A stretch of 64,000 nucleotides of DNA, from NCBI RefSeq assembly GCF_900168125.1, contig NZ_FUZF01000007.1, forward strand, positions 62,001 through 126,000, given 5' to 3'. This DNA comes from Sphingobacterium nematocida. Its GTDB lineage: Bacteria; Bacteroidota; Bacteroidia; Sphingobacteriales; Sphingobacteriaceae. Shown piece by piece: positions 46,144 to 54,989 of the stretch. Below the pieces are notes generated by a model. It had not been told where the DNA came from, made no database searches, and saw only the letters and a program-made list of their open reading frames with translations. The position numbers and the translations under genes are program-made. Position 1 is the first letter of the stretch. Each line of letters begins with the position of its first letter.

Positions 46144-46917
46144 TTATTGTTCTTCTTCAATATGTTCGACCGCATTGGGATCCCTTTTTTCTATAGAAAA
46201 GCTATTGTAACCGGCTCCTATTTCGATTTCCAGTAATTTTTGCTGCAACATTTCTAGAATAGCGAGAAAGTTGAAGACAAACTGTACCCGATTTTCAGAG
46301 TTTTTTAGAATATGTTGGAAATCTAATTTTTTGTTTAATTCTATAAGCTCGGAAATAGCTTTCTTTTGCTGTTCTATTGAGTATGGGAACTTTACAACAG
46401 TATGTGTTATTGGTAGGACACGGTGTGTAAAGTGATACATCATTTTTTCATAGACCATCATCAGTTTATAAAGGTCAAAAGAAGCAAGTTCCTCTTCTGT
46501 GATTTGTCGTTTGGTGTGTTTCAAATCATAACTGATATTCGCTCTATGGTGTAACTTTTCGCGATCAGCTTCAAAAACTCTTAATTTTTCGCAAATATCT
46601 TTGAATTGCTTATATAGAATAAGTTTTTGGACAAGTTGCTCTTTCAGATCTATTTCATTCTCGTTGCCATCCAAATCTGGTCTAGGAAGTAACATTTTTG
46701 CTTTAATACGCATTAGCGTAGAGGCAACAAATATAAACTCGGATGCTAACTCAATGTTTAGTGATTGCATTTTCTGGATATAGTCCAAAAAATCATCTGT
46801 AATCCGTGAAATAGGGATATCATGGATATTTAATTCATCTCGTTCGATAAAGAACAATAAAAGATCGAAGGGACCTTCAAATTGCTCAAGTTTTATTTCG
46901 TAGTTTGTCGCATCCAT
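46144..46917 (-). CDS. scpA: Segregation and condensation protein A
   Basis: 257 residues from the ATG at 46917 (MDATNYEIKLEQFEGPFDLL); a TTG 4 codons upstream is an alternative. The kleisin subunit of the SMC-ScpAB condensin, needed for chromosome compaction and segregation. N-terminal EGPFDLLLFFIERDELNI and ELASEFIFVASTLMRIKAKM are family signatures. No scpB or smc in the window. It lies near dnaA and about 7 kb from the closest parS-like site (the one in thiL), as expected for a loader of the origin region. Confidence 0.93.
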   Translation of the reverse strand: MDATNYEIKLEQFEGPFDLLLFFIERDELNIHDIPISRITDDFLDYIQKMQSLNIELASEFIFVASTLMRIKAKMLLPRPDLDGNENEIDLKEQLVQKLILYKQFKDICEKLRVFEADREKLHHRANISYDLKHTKRQITEEELASFDLYKLMMVYEKMMYHFTHRVLPITHTVVKFPYSIEQQKKAISELIELNKKLDFQHILKNSENRVQFVFNFLAILEMLQQKLLEIEIGAGYNSFSIEKRDPNAVEHIEEEQ

Positions 46918-47128
46918 AACCAAATTCAAAAATAGGTATTTGAAAGGTAATATTTATGTTTTTGAACAACATAAGGGGATTTTTATCCTACAGTATAAAA
47001 ATAGGAGAATGATAATGCGAATTTTGTTTTGATTGACGTGATCGCTGAGTTAAAAGTTTTTGTCTATATATTCTATTGTTTATGGAATTAATTGTTACTT
47101 TGTATCTTATTTTGAAACTTTTTAAGGT

Positions 47129-49057
47129 ATGCAGGTAGAAGCAGGAGCACTTTTGAAAGGAATTCAATTTCCGTCTGATTTACGTAACTTGAAAGATGCT
47201 GAATTAGAGGAAGTTTGTAAAGAACTTAGACAGTATATAATTGATGTTGTTTCTGTTAATGGGGGACATTTTGCCGCCAGTTTAGGAGTTGTAGAACTCA
47301 CGGTAGCATTACATTACGTATTGAATACACCTTATGATCAGATTATTTTCGATGTGGGCCACCAGGCCTATGGCCACAAAATTTTGACCGGGCGTCGGGA
47401 TTTATTTCATACAAATCGAATATTAGGAGGTATTTCTGGCTTTCCTAAACGGGATGAAAGTGAATATGATGCATTTGGTGTGGGGCATTCCTCTACGTCT
47501 ATCTCTGCTGCGCTGGGTATGGCGGTAGCTTCTGCTTATAAAGGAGAGACAGATAGACAGCACGTGGCCATAATTGGTGATGGCGCGTTGACCGGGGGAA
47601 TGGCTTTTGAAGCTTTAAATCATGCTGGAATAGAGAAATCTAACCTACTGGTGATATTGAATGATAATTGTATGTCAATAGATCCTAATGTAGGTGCTAT
47701 GAAGGAATATCTTACGAGTATTACGACTTCTAAAAGCTACAATAGATTCAGGGATGATCTTGTAGCAGTACTAGCGAAGATTTCTAAAAATGGCCCTGAT
47801 GCCTACGGTTGGGCGAAGAAACTGGAGCTGAGTATCAAAGGGACTCTTTTGAAAAACTCTAATTTATTTGAGTCGCTTAATTTTAGGTACTTCGGACCTG
47901 TAGATGGACATGATGTCAATAAGTTGGTAAAGACGTTGGAAGATTTGAAGCATATCAATGGTCCTAAATTGTTGCACGTGGTAACAGTAAAAGGTAAAGG
48001 ATATGCTTTGGCGGAGCAGGATCAAACAAAATGGCATGCTCCAGGTCTTTTTGATAAGATAACAGGAGAAATTAAGAAATCTAATCACGACAAACCACAG
48101 CCACCTAAGTATCAAGATGTTTTTGGACATACGTTGGTGGAATTGGCTGAAAGTAATAGTCGGATAATGGGAATTACCCCTGCCATGCCGAGCGGATCAT
48201 CGATGAATATTATGATGAACGCGATGCCGAATAGAGCATTTGATGTTGGTATTGCGGAGCAACACGCTGTCACTTTTAGCGCGGGATTGGCAACACAAGG
48301 ACTGATACCTTTCTGTAATATATATTCTTCATTTATGCAGCGGGCATATGACCAGGTTATTCACGATGTCGCATTACAAAATCTAAATGTAGTATTTTGT
48401 TTGGATAGAGCTGGGGTGGTAGGTGCCGATGGGCCAACACACCATGGTGCTTATGATATTGCATTTATGCGATGTGTTCCAAACATGACCGTAGCAGCAC
48501 CAATGAATGAAGAAGAGTTGCGTAATCTGATGTATACAGCGCAGCTGGAGAATATGGGACCATTTGTAATCCGCTATCCTCGTGGATCGGGCGTTATGGT
48601 TGATTGGAAGCGACCTTTCAGAGCCTTGGAAGTGGGAAAAGGTCGTAAACTTGTAGATGGTGAGGAAGTAGCGGTTTTAAGCTTTGGACATGTAGGAAAT
48701 GAGGTATCAAAAGCATTTCATGTATTGAATGCAGAGGGAATCTACCCTGCTCATTATGATATGCGATTTGTAAAGCCATTGGATGAAGAACTGCTGCATG
48801 ATATCTTTGCTAAATTTAAAAAGGTAATTACTATTGAAGACGGTGTATTACCTGGTGGATTTGGTTCTGCAGTGATTGAATTTATGGCCGATCATAAATA
48901 TACAGCGAACTTAGTACGTTTAGGTATACCAGACGAAATAGTGGAACACGGAGAGCAACCTGAGCTTTGGAGATTGTGTAACTATGATGCTAATGCAGTT
49001 GTTGTGGAGTGTCGAAAATTGATGCAATCTCAACCTACGAAGACGATGGTTGGTTAG
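47129..49057 (+). CDS. dxs: 1-deoxy-D-xylulose-5-phosphate synthase
   Basis: 642 residues. First step of the MEP isoprenoid pathway: pyruvate plus glyceraldehyde 3-phosphate, TPP-dependent. Motifs: DVGHQAYGHKILTGR, GVGHSSTSISAALG, GDGALTGGMAFEALN (TPP site), and in the transketolase domain DVGIAEQHAVTFSAGLA, PTHHGAYDIAFMRC. Followed by a clear intrinsic terminator. Confidence 0.97.
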   Translation: MQVEAGALLKGIQFPSDLRNLKDAELEEVCKELRQYIIDVVSVNGGHFAASLGVVELTVALHYVLNTPYDQIIFDVGHQAYGHKILTGRRDLFHTNRILGGISGFPKRDESEYDAFGVGHSSTSISAALGMAVASAYKGETDRQHVAIIGDGALTGGMAFEALNHAGIEKSNLLVILNDNCMSIDPNVGAMKEYLTSITTSKSYNRFRDDLVAVLAKISKNGPDAYGWAKKLELSIKGTLLKNSNLFESLNFRYFGPVDGHDVNKLVKTLEDLKHINGPKLLHVVTVKGKGYALAEQDQTKWHAPGLFDKITGEIKKSNHDKPQPPKYQDVFGHTLVELAESNSRIMGITPAMPSGSSMNIMMNAMPNRAFDVGIAEQHAVTFSAGLATQGLIPFCNIYSSFMQRAYDQVIHDVALQNLNVVFCLDRAGVVGADGPTHHGAYDIAFMRCVPNMTVAAPMNEEELRNLMYTAQLENMGPFVIRYPRGSGVMVDWKRPFRALEVGKGRKLVDGEEVAVLSFGHVGNEVSKAFHVLNAEGIYPAHYDMRFVKPLDEELLHDIFAKFKKVITIEDGVLPGGFGSAVIEFMADHKYTANLVRLGIPDEIVEHGEQPELWRLCNYDANAVVVECRKLMQSQPTKTMVG

Positions 49058-49095
49058 TAAACCATCTTTTGAAAAAATAGAATTAATAAAATGAT

Positions 49096-49125
49096 TAAGC
49101 CACAGGTAATTGTGGCTTATTTTTT
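49096..49125 (+). terminator. Intrinsic terminator after dxs
   Basis: A 9-bp stem (taagccaca and its complement, loop ggtaat) followed by a run of T. Confidence 0.85.
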
Positions 49126-49168
49126 GCTCTATACTTTCTGAAAATTGATTAAATCAAGGGGATGAAAG

Positions 49169-49249
49169 TTTTCCACAGTTTTCAATTTCTAATCTAAATT
49201 TTACTGAAAATAACAATGTATTATTGCTATCTATGATGTGTGTGGAAAA
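49169..49249. promoter_or_regulatory. Two DnaA-box-like sites upstream of dnaA
   Basis: TTTTCCACA (49169-49177, plus) and TGTGGAAAA (49241-49249, minus-strand box) match the relaxed box TTWTNCACA. They lie 190-270 bases before the dnaA start, fitting autoregulation. Confidence 0.5.
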
Positions 49250-49439
49250 GTAAAATTTGACACCACAATAATTGCTTAAACACCTTTAAAAACTATGTAA
49301 ATAACTGTATTTTAGTTTGTTGTGTTTTTTTTAGATTTTGATTTTTTTAGCTCAGAAATTTTTGTCATCTTCGTTGAGAGAGAAAGTTATAAACAATTTT
49401 TTATCATTAATTGGTTATCAAGTTATTAACAATTTAGGA

Positions 49440-50867
49440 ATGGAAAAAACGTATACGGGTGTTTGGAATAATTGTCTTCAGGTAATAAAAGATAACATTC
49501 CAGCACAAAGTTTCAAGACATGGTTCGAGCCTGTAAAGGCAATTAGGTTGGAAGGAAACGTTTTGACTATTCAAGTACCGAGTTTATTTTTCTACGAATG
49601 GTTGGAAGAACATTATGTAGGAATTCTTCGTAAGACTGTCAAAAAGTTTTTAGGAGAGCAAGGAAGATTAGAGTATAATATTGTGGTTGAGAAATCATCT
49701 GCTAATATACCTTATACAACCAATATACCATCGAATGGTAACGGCGCAGAAGCAAAGAGACAATCTATTCCTGTCCCTGTCGCACTGAATAAAAATATAA
49801 AGAATCCGTTTGTCATCCCTGGTTTGAAAAAACTGCAAGTGGATCCGCAATTGAATCAAAATTATACTTTTGAAAACTTCGTAGAAGGAGAGTGTAATCG
49901 GTTGGCGAGATCTGCTGGATATGCAGTAGCGAATAAACCAGGAGGAACATCATTCAATCCACTGATGTTATATGGAGATGTGGGGTTGGGAAAAACGCAC
50001 CTGGCGCAAGCTATTGGAAACGAGATAAAAAAGAATTTATCGGATAAGTTGGTAATATATGTGTCTTGTGAAAAGTTCTGTCAACAGTTTGTAGATTCGT
50101 TAAAGAATAATACAATCAATGATTTCGTTAACTTTTATCAAGCAATGGATGTAATCATTATGGATGATGTACATAACTTTGCTGGTAAGGAGAAAACGCA
50201 GGATATTTTCTTCCACGTATTTAACCATTTGCACCAGTCCGGAAAACAAATTATTTTAACATCAGATAAGGCTCCTAAGGATCTTTCGGGTTTGGAGGAA
50301 CGTTTATTAAGCCGTTTTAAATGGGGATTGTCTGCTGATATTCAGGCTCCGGATTTGGAAACAAGAATGGCTATTCTTAAAAAGAAGATGTATTCGGATG
50401 GCATAGAGCTGCCGGAGAACGTAGTAGAATATGTTGCAACGCAAATAGATAATAGTGTGCGTGAGCTAGAGGGAGCAATGGTATCCTTATTAGCACAATC
50501 TACATTAAATAAAAAGGAAATAGATCTGAACTTGGCTAAATCCATGCTCAAGAACTTCGTTAAAAATACACACAAAGAGATATCGATGGAGTACATACAG
50601 AAATTGGTATGTGAGTATTTTGAGGTACCTGTAGAAATGGTGAAATCCAAAGTTCGTAAGCGTGAAATTGTACAGGCTCGTCAGATATCAATGTATCTTG
50701 CCAAAAATCACACTAAATCGTCCTTAAAGTCTATTGGTAGTTTTTTTGGAGGAAGAGACCATTCGACAGTAATCTACGCCTGTCAGACCGTTGAAGATTT
50801 AATTGAAACCGATAAGAAATTTAAGACTTACGTACAGGATATTCAAAAGAAATTAAAGACATCCTAA
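49440..50867 (+). CDS. dnaA: Chromosomal replication initiator protein DnaA
   Basis: 475 residues from the ATG at 49440 (MEKTYTGVWNNCLQVIKDNI), with a TTAGGA sequence just before it; an upstream TTG at 49338 would add an unlikely 34-residue leader. Domain I is at 1-80, then a linker. The AAA+ domain has Walker A GDVGLGKTHL (179-188) and Walker B VIIMDDVHNF. Domain IV carries the DNA-binding signature FGGRDHSTVIYAC. Ends in a strong terminator. Confidence 0.97.
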   Translation: MEKTYTGVWNNCLQVIKDNIPAQSFKTWFEPVKAIRLEGNVLTIQVPSLFFYEWLEEHYVGILRKTVKKFLGEQGRLEYNIVVEKSSANIPYTTNIPSNGNGAEAKRQSIPVPVALNKNIKNPFVIPGLKKLQVDPQLNQNYTFENFVEGECNRLARSAGYAVANKPGGTSFNPLMLYGDVGLGKTHLAQAIGNEIKKNLSDKLVIYVSCEKFCQQFVDSLKNNTINDFVNFYQAMDVIIMDDVHNFAGKEKTQDIFFHVFNHLHQSGKQIILTSDKAPKDLSGLEERLLSRFKWGLSADIQAPDLETRMAILKKKMYSDGIELPENVVEYVATQIDNSVRELEGAMVSLLAQSTLNKKEIDLNLAKSMLKNFVKNTHKEISMEYIQKLVCEYFEVPVEMVKSKVRKREIVQARQISMYLAKNHTKSSLKSIGSFFGGRDHSTVIYACQTVEDLIETDKKFKTYVQDIQKKLKTS

Positions 50868-50890
50868 TCGAATAATGAAAGATAATAAAC

Positions 50891-50934
50891 AAGAAGAAGC
50901 AGCGTATCATTCAGATACGCTGCTTCTTCTTTTC
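50891..50934 (+). terminator. Intrinsic terminator after dnaA
   Basis: A perfect 18-bp stem (aagaagaagcagcgtatc and complement) with loop attca, followed by Ts. Confidence 0.92.
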
Positions 50935-50954
50935 TTGCAAAATTATAAAGTAAA

Positions 50955-50986
50955 AATCGGGACAGTCCACTTTGACTGCCCCGATT
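50955..50986 (-). terminator. Terminator for the minus-strand small periplasmic protein gene
   Basis: A 12-bp stem (aatcggggcagt on the minus strand, with one G-U pair) followed on the minus strand by a run of T. It lies directly after the 51021-51383 gene. Confidence 0.8.
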
Positions 50987-51020
50987 CAGCTAGGTAATTA
51001 TGAAATTATAAATTCTGTGG

Positions 51021-51383
51021 TTATACAGATTCTGTACTTTCTTCTTTTTTAGCCGCTTTTTCCTCTAAGTATTTAACGAATAGCGGTTTTTGTTCTTCTG
51101 TCAACAGTTCGTTTATTTTAGTATTTGCTGTTGTGGTTAACGCTTCTATTTGTTGTTTTACAGCTTCAGGTGTTAACGTGGTATCCGACTTAATAGCCAC
51201 TTTTGCTTTTACTTTTTCAAGAACGACTTCGTATACCGCAGTTTGCTGATCATCATTAAGGGTTAGTTTTTCTGTTAACTCAATAACTGTTTCTTTTGCT
51301 TTATTTTCTGGATTTATCTCTTGAGCAAAAAGAATTGTGATAGCAAAAAGAAAGCTTAAACCTGTTAAAATTAATTTTTTCAT
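51021..51383 (-). CDS. Small exported helical protein, Spy/CpxP-like
   Basis: 120 residues. A signal peptide (ending LFAQ) and then a helical body (LTEKLTLNDDQQTAVYEVVL ... INELLTEEQKPLFVKYLEEK). The LTxxQ-type motif near the C-terminus occurs in small periplasmic Spy/CpxP-like chaperones of Bacteroidota. Acidic end (KKEESTESV). The next minus-strand gene upstream has a similar layout and may be a paralog. Function not known. Confidence 0.65.
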   Translation of the reverse strand: MKKLILTGLSFLFAITILFAQEINPENKAKETVIELTEKLTLNDDQQTAVYEVVLEKVKAKVAIKSDTTLTPEAVKQQIEALTTTANTKINELLTEEQKPLFVKYLEEKAAKKEESTESV

Positions 51384-51508
51384 AGCATTTAAATTTGAAG
51401 TTTTGAAATATATTATTTATTCGTTTCTGTAATAATAACTCCGAATAGCAGTGCTTTATTGTCTTTATTGTATCTCTTTTGTTACAATTTAACATCATTT
51501 AACAAAAT

Positions 51509-51545
51509 GATAACGGGAGGTAATTATATGTTACCTCTCGTTATC
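51509..51545 (-). terminator. Hairpin terminator between the two small exported-protein genes
   Basis: A 15-bp stem with one mismatch (gataacgggaggtaa with ttacctctcgttatc, loop of 7), downstream of the 51576-51923 gene on the minus strand and followed by attttg. Confidence 0.7.
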
Positions 51546-51575
51546 TGATTTATTTACAGTATTTTATGTGTTTTC

Positions 51576-51923
51576 TTAATTAGGTCTTCTATTTTGCCTA
51601 CTCTTTTGTAGTTCTTCGTATTGAGTGATCTGTTTTGGCGTAAGAAAAGACTTAATTTTTAAATTACGCGCCTCTAATGACTTTTTAATTTGGGCTTGAT
51701 CATTTTCCTTTCGATGCAAACTAGAGGTCTTCATGGACTGAAGGATATAAGTGTAGATGGAATCTTGTTGTGACTTATTTAACTCCAGTTCTTTGGTAAG
51801 ACGTTCTACTTGCATTTTTGTTCGTTCTTCAGGAGTTCGGTTTTGGCGAGATTCTTTTTGTTGGGCGACGGATATACTTATTGTAAATACGGCCGCAATT
51901 AGTAGTGTGATTACTGTTTTCAT
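51576..51923 (-). CDS. Small exported helical protein, LTxxQ type
   Basis: 115 residues. Signal peptide ending SVAQQ, then a basic helical body with RTPEERTKMQVERLTKELEL, LNKSQQDSIYTYIL and SFLTPKQITQYEELQKSR. The LTPxQ motif and helical hairpin match the DUF4890/Spy-like periplasmic proteins of Bacteroidota. No terminator before it; the small gene at 51021 lies downstream on the same strand but beyond a hairpin. Confidence 0.65.
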   Translation of the reverse strand: MKTVITLLIAAVFTISISVAQQKESRQNRTPEERTKMQVERLTKELELNKSQQDSIYTYILQSMKTSSLHRKENDQAQIKKSLEARNLKIKSFLTPKQITQYEELQKSRQNRRPN

Positions 51924-52022
51924 GATACATCAATTAATTATGAATAGTATAAATTTCAATAAATTAATTGATTATTAGTTAGTTATATGGTTAAATTTAG
52001 CGAATATTAACCTTTGTTAATG

Positions 52023-53066
52023 CTAATTAACGTTGGTGTGGTTGTTTAAATAGTTAAAAATAAAGTGATCAAAGGTTTCTTTTTGCTGATCCATCGATTT
52101 CAAGCGAATAGGAATATAATATAAAGGTAAGTCTGAAAGATGGTTTGATTCTACTCGTTGTATATCCTTTTCTGTAGTTATTATTATTTTTTCCTTAGCG
52201 GGTATCGAGTTATAGAGATTTATTATTTTATTGAAATCATAATGGGTATAATTGTGATGGTCCGGAAACCTTAATAAATGAACTCTATTACCAAGATTAA
52301 CTAAATAATCTTCTAAAGGAGTTGGATTTGCAATACCACAAAATAAAAGTATATCGAGGTTCTTAAGTTCGTTCTGTAAAATATGGCCCTCTCTGCTTGT
52401 TGGGATGTCATATGCAATCGCTGTATAAAAAATTGGAGCTAAAGATAGAGTTCTTATTTTGTGCTCAATGTGCTTTTTATGGTCTTCATTGAGGCTTTCA
52501 GGGCATTTTGTTATCAGTATAAGGTCTGCCCTTTTGGTAGCTGAGAAGTTGTCTCTGAAGTTTCCTGTGGGAAGAAGTAGTATTGGAGTGAAAAGAGAAT
52601 GAAAATCAAATAGCAAAATGGAATATCCAGGATTTAATTTTCGGTGTTGGTAAGCGTCGTCTAGAATAATCAAGTCATGATCGGCCTGTAGCTTTTCAAT
52701 ACCAAAGCAACGATCTTCTGAAACAGCCACAGTGATATCAGGAAAGTTTTTTTTGAATTGAAGCGGTTCGTCACCAACTTCAGTAGCGTTGGAGTTTTCA
52801 CTTACTAGTCGATAACCTTTCGTTTTGCGCCCATACCCTCGACTTAAAGTGGCTATTTTGTAATGGTCTTTTAGTAATCGGACGATATATTCTGTCATTG
52901 GGCTTTTTCCGGTCCCTCCTATCGCTAGGTTTCCAATGACAATTGTTGGTATGGAGAATTTCGTGCTTTTAAAAATACCCTTATCATAGAGAATATTCCG
53001 TATCCATATAATAAGGGAATAAATAAGTGTAACAGGGAGTAATATCCATCGAAGTATAGCAATCAT
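52023..53066 (-). CDS. lpxK: Tetraacyldisaccharide 4'-kinase
   Basis: 347 residues. Phosphorylates the lipid A precursor at the inner membrane. A short hydrophobic N-terminal helix (LRWILLPVTLIYSLIIWI) anchors it. The P-loop GNLAIGGTGKSP is at 45-56, with LSRGYGRKTKGY and LIILDDAYQHRKL following. The start overlaps the gldH stop by four bases. Confidence 0.96.
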   Translation of the reverse strand: MIAILRWILLPVTLIYSLIIWIRNILYDKGIFKSTKFSIPTIVIGNLAIGGTGKSPMTEYIVRLLKDHYKIATLSRGYGRKTKGYRLVSENSNATEVGDEPLQFKKNFPDITVAVSEDRCFGIEKLQADHDLIILDDAYQHRKLNPGYSILLFDFHSLFTPILLLPTGNFRDNFSATKRADLILITKCPESLNEDHKKHIEHKIRTLSLAPIFYTAIAYDIPTSREGHILQNELKNLDILLFCGIANPTPLEDYLVNLGNRVHLLRFPDHHNYTHYDFNKIINLYNSIPAKEKIIITTEKDIQRVESNHLSDLPLYYIPIRLKSMDQQKETFDHFIFNYLNNHTNVN

Positions 53067-53524
53067 TGCTTCACCACTTTAATGCCGACATCTACAACAT
53101 CTTTTAAGGGCGTCTCACGCATATTTTGTTCAATGGTGAACGTATACATACCGGTATCTGGAAAAACGAAGCCATCTTTTGCTAAGTACTGTATTTCGTA
53201 AAGAGACCCAGCAGAGTTTCCTAACCAACGACCATCAAGTTGGGCCAGCGAGATTTCTTTGCGGTATGCTGTGTCTAATAGTTTATTTCCTTTTTCATGA
53301 AGAAGAACGAAAATATTAGAAAAGTCATATTCATTGGAATGACGTAGATTGATATATACGTTATATTTTGATTTATTATCGTCTATATGTACATCGAATC
53401 GAGGCTTTTCTTCGTATGACCAAGATCTATTTGGAATAGCTTGATTTTTTTCATAAACAGCGTCATTACTACAAGAAACCGATAGGCCAATCGCAATACA
53501 GGAATATAGAATATACTTTATCAT
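53063..53524 (-). CDS. gldH: Gliding motility lipoprotein GldH
   Basis: 153 residues. Lipobox LSVSC, then SNDAVYEKNQAIPNRSWSYE, YNVYINLRHSNEYDFSNIFV and TGMYTFTIEQNMRETPL, all GldH hallmarks. GldH is needed for gliding in Flavobacterium, but homologues occur in non-gliding Bacteroidota. It sits in the usual order holB, ricT, gldH, lpxK. Start is 26 bases after the ricT stop. Confidence 0.92.
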   Translation of the reverse strand: MIKYILYSCIAIGLSVSCSNDAVYEKNQAIPNRSWSYEEKPRFDVHIDDNKSKYNVYINLRHSNEYDFSNIFVLLHEKGNKLLDTAYRKEISLAQLDGRWLGNSAGSLYEIQYLAKDGFVFPDTGMYTFTIEQNMRETPLKDVVDVGIKVVKQ

Positions 53525-53550
53525 ATTATTGAAAAAGTAGTGACGAGCAT

Positions 53551-54981
53551 TTATTCGCCACTATTATTGGGTTTATCGTTATTCTTATTTTTATTCCGAT
53601 TATTGAATCTTTTCTTTTTCTTTTGTTCAGGCTTGTCCCCCCCTTCTGGATTTATGGTTGGTTTTGGTTGACCTGAATTCTTATTGTTATCCCTATTTTG
53701 GGAATTTTGTCTATTTGGCCTAGGACCTGAATTGACGTTGTTTTCTTTCTTTTGGGCTGTGGGTGTTTGTTTGGCTACAGACGATTCATTGGTTGTCCCA
53801 TTTGTCTCGTTTTTTTGATTTGTAGCTTGCTTTGGCTTGCTTTTTTTCTTCTTCCGTCTTTTGTTTTTATCATCAAGACGAGTTAGACTATCCTGCCCAA
53901 CAACGTTTTCGTAGTCTAGGATGACCGGTTTTTTTGTTTCTGTCGTTTGTGGCGTATAGTCTAGGGCATCAGGCTTGACACCGCCTTTATTCATCTCAGC
54001 AAGCTCTTTAACCTTACTTATAGATAGCGGGATCCAGTTTTCTGCACCAGGATAAGAGAACCACATCGTTTTCTTAAATATATCCGTTTTTTGGAGGTAT
54101 GCCATTCCGCTAGTAGTTTCTATTCGATCTACATCATTAGGAATATCTTTAAGGGCATCCATATAACTGTCAAGCTCATAATTTAAGCAACATTTTAGTT
54201 TGCCACATTGACCAGCCAGTTTTAGGGTATTTAGAGATAAGTTTTGGTATCTAGCGGCGGATGTAGATACAGTTTTAAAATCCGTAAGCCACGTGGAACA
54301 GCAAAGTTCTCTACCACAAGACCCTATACCACCGAGGCGACTGGCTTCCTGTCTCATACCGATCTGCCTCATTTCAATTCTGATTCGGAAAGATTCGGCC
54401 ATACGTTTTATTAGCTCGCGAAAGTCTACACGTCCTTCAGCTGTATAATAAAAGGTAGCTTTGGTTTTATCGCCTTGGTAATCTACATCGGAGATCTTCA
54501 TGGATAAACCAAGATCGAGGGCTAGTTTTCTAGCTCGGTGCATTGTCTCCCATTCAAGTTCTTTTGCTACGTTAAATTTGTTAACGTCTGCCTCATTAGC
54601 TTTACGATAGATCTTTTTGACAACAGAATCTGGAGAGATATTATTTTTCTTCAATTGAAGTCTTACAAGCTCTCCTGTAAGCGACACATGTCCGATATCA
54701 TATCCTCCTGTAGACGGTTCTACGGCAATCATTTCACCCATTTCTAGGTATATATTATCCGAATTTACGTAGTAGTCCTTACGCGATCCCTTGAACCGAA
54801 CTTCGACGATATCAAAAGGTTTATAATTTGAAGGCAAATCCATATCGGATAGCCAGTCATATACATCTAATTTATTACATCCGCTGGTCATGCAAGAACC
54901 ATTGTTATTGCATCCTGCTGGTACTGTACCTAATTTACTTCCAGTACCACAACCTCCAGATGAGCAACTGCCACACCCCAT
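53551..54981 (-). CDS. PSP1/RicT domain protein with cysteine-rich ends and Lys/Asn-rich tail
   Basis: 476 residues. The N-terminus is rich in cysteine and glycine (MGCGSCSSGGCG ...). The PSP1 domain (about 100-190) is followed by cysteine-rich GSCGRELCCSTW and LKLAGQCGKLKCC, probable metal or FeS ligands as in the RicT/YaaT family. The last 120 residues are a low-complexity Lys/Asn/Gln tail that is probably disordered. Related RicT helps control RNA processing in Bacillus; the role here is unknown. Lies between holB and gldH. Confidence 0.85.
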   Translation of the reverse strand: MGCGSCSSGGCGTGSKLGTVPAGCNNNGSCMTSGCNKLDVYDWLSDMDLPSNYKPFDIVEVRFKGSRKDYYVNSDNIYLEMGEMIAVEPSTGGYDIGHVSLTGELVRLQLKKNNISPDSVVKKIYRKANEADVNKFNVAKELEWETMHRARKLALDLGLSMKISDVDYQGDKTKATFYYTAEGRVDFRELIKRMAESFRIRIEMRQIGMRQEASRLGGIGSCGRELCCSTWLTDFKTVSTSAARYQNLSLNTLKLAGQCGKLKCCLNYELDSYMDALKDIPNDVDRIETTSGMAYLQKTDIFKKTMWFSYPGAENWIPLSISKVKELAEMNKGGVKPDALDYTPQTTETKKPVILDYENVVGQDSLTRLDDKNKRRKKKKSKPKQATNQKNETNGTTNESSVAKQTPTAQKKENNVNSGPRPNRQNSQNRDNNKNSGQPKPTINPEGGDKPEQKKKKRFNNRNKNKNNDKPNNSGE

Positions 54982-54989
54982 ATTTCTTT

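Larger units (their letters stand above)
49058..49439. other. 382-base dnaA upstream region with two DnaA boxes
   Basis: Holds the dxs terminator, two DnaA-box-type sequences and the dnaA promoter zone. No other gene is seen. The boxes allow DnaA autoregulation; a second origin element cannot be ruled out. Confidence 0.6.

Noticed and set aside
47971..47988. tgttgcacgtgg sequence in dxs as a parS site
   Set aside because: The right half (taaca) differs from the consensus at several positions.
49338..49439. Extended N-terminus of DnaA from a TTG
   Set aside because: The added 34 residues are not DnaA-like; the ATG at 49440 has a ribosome-binding-like TTAGGA.
54291..54302. Half parS-like sequence (ccacgtggaaca) in the PSP1 gene
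   Set aside because: Only one half of the palindrome matches; at least four bases of the full site differ.
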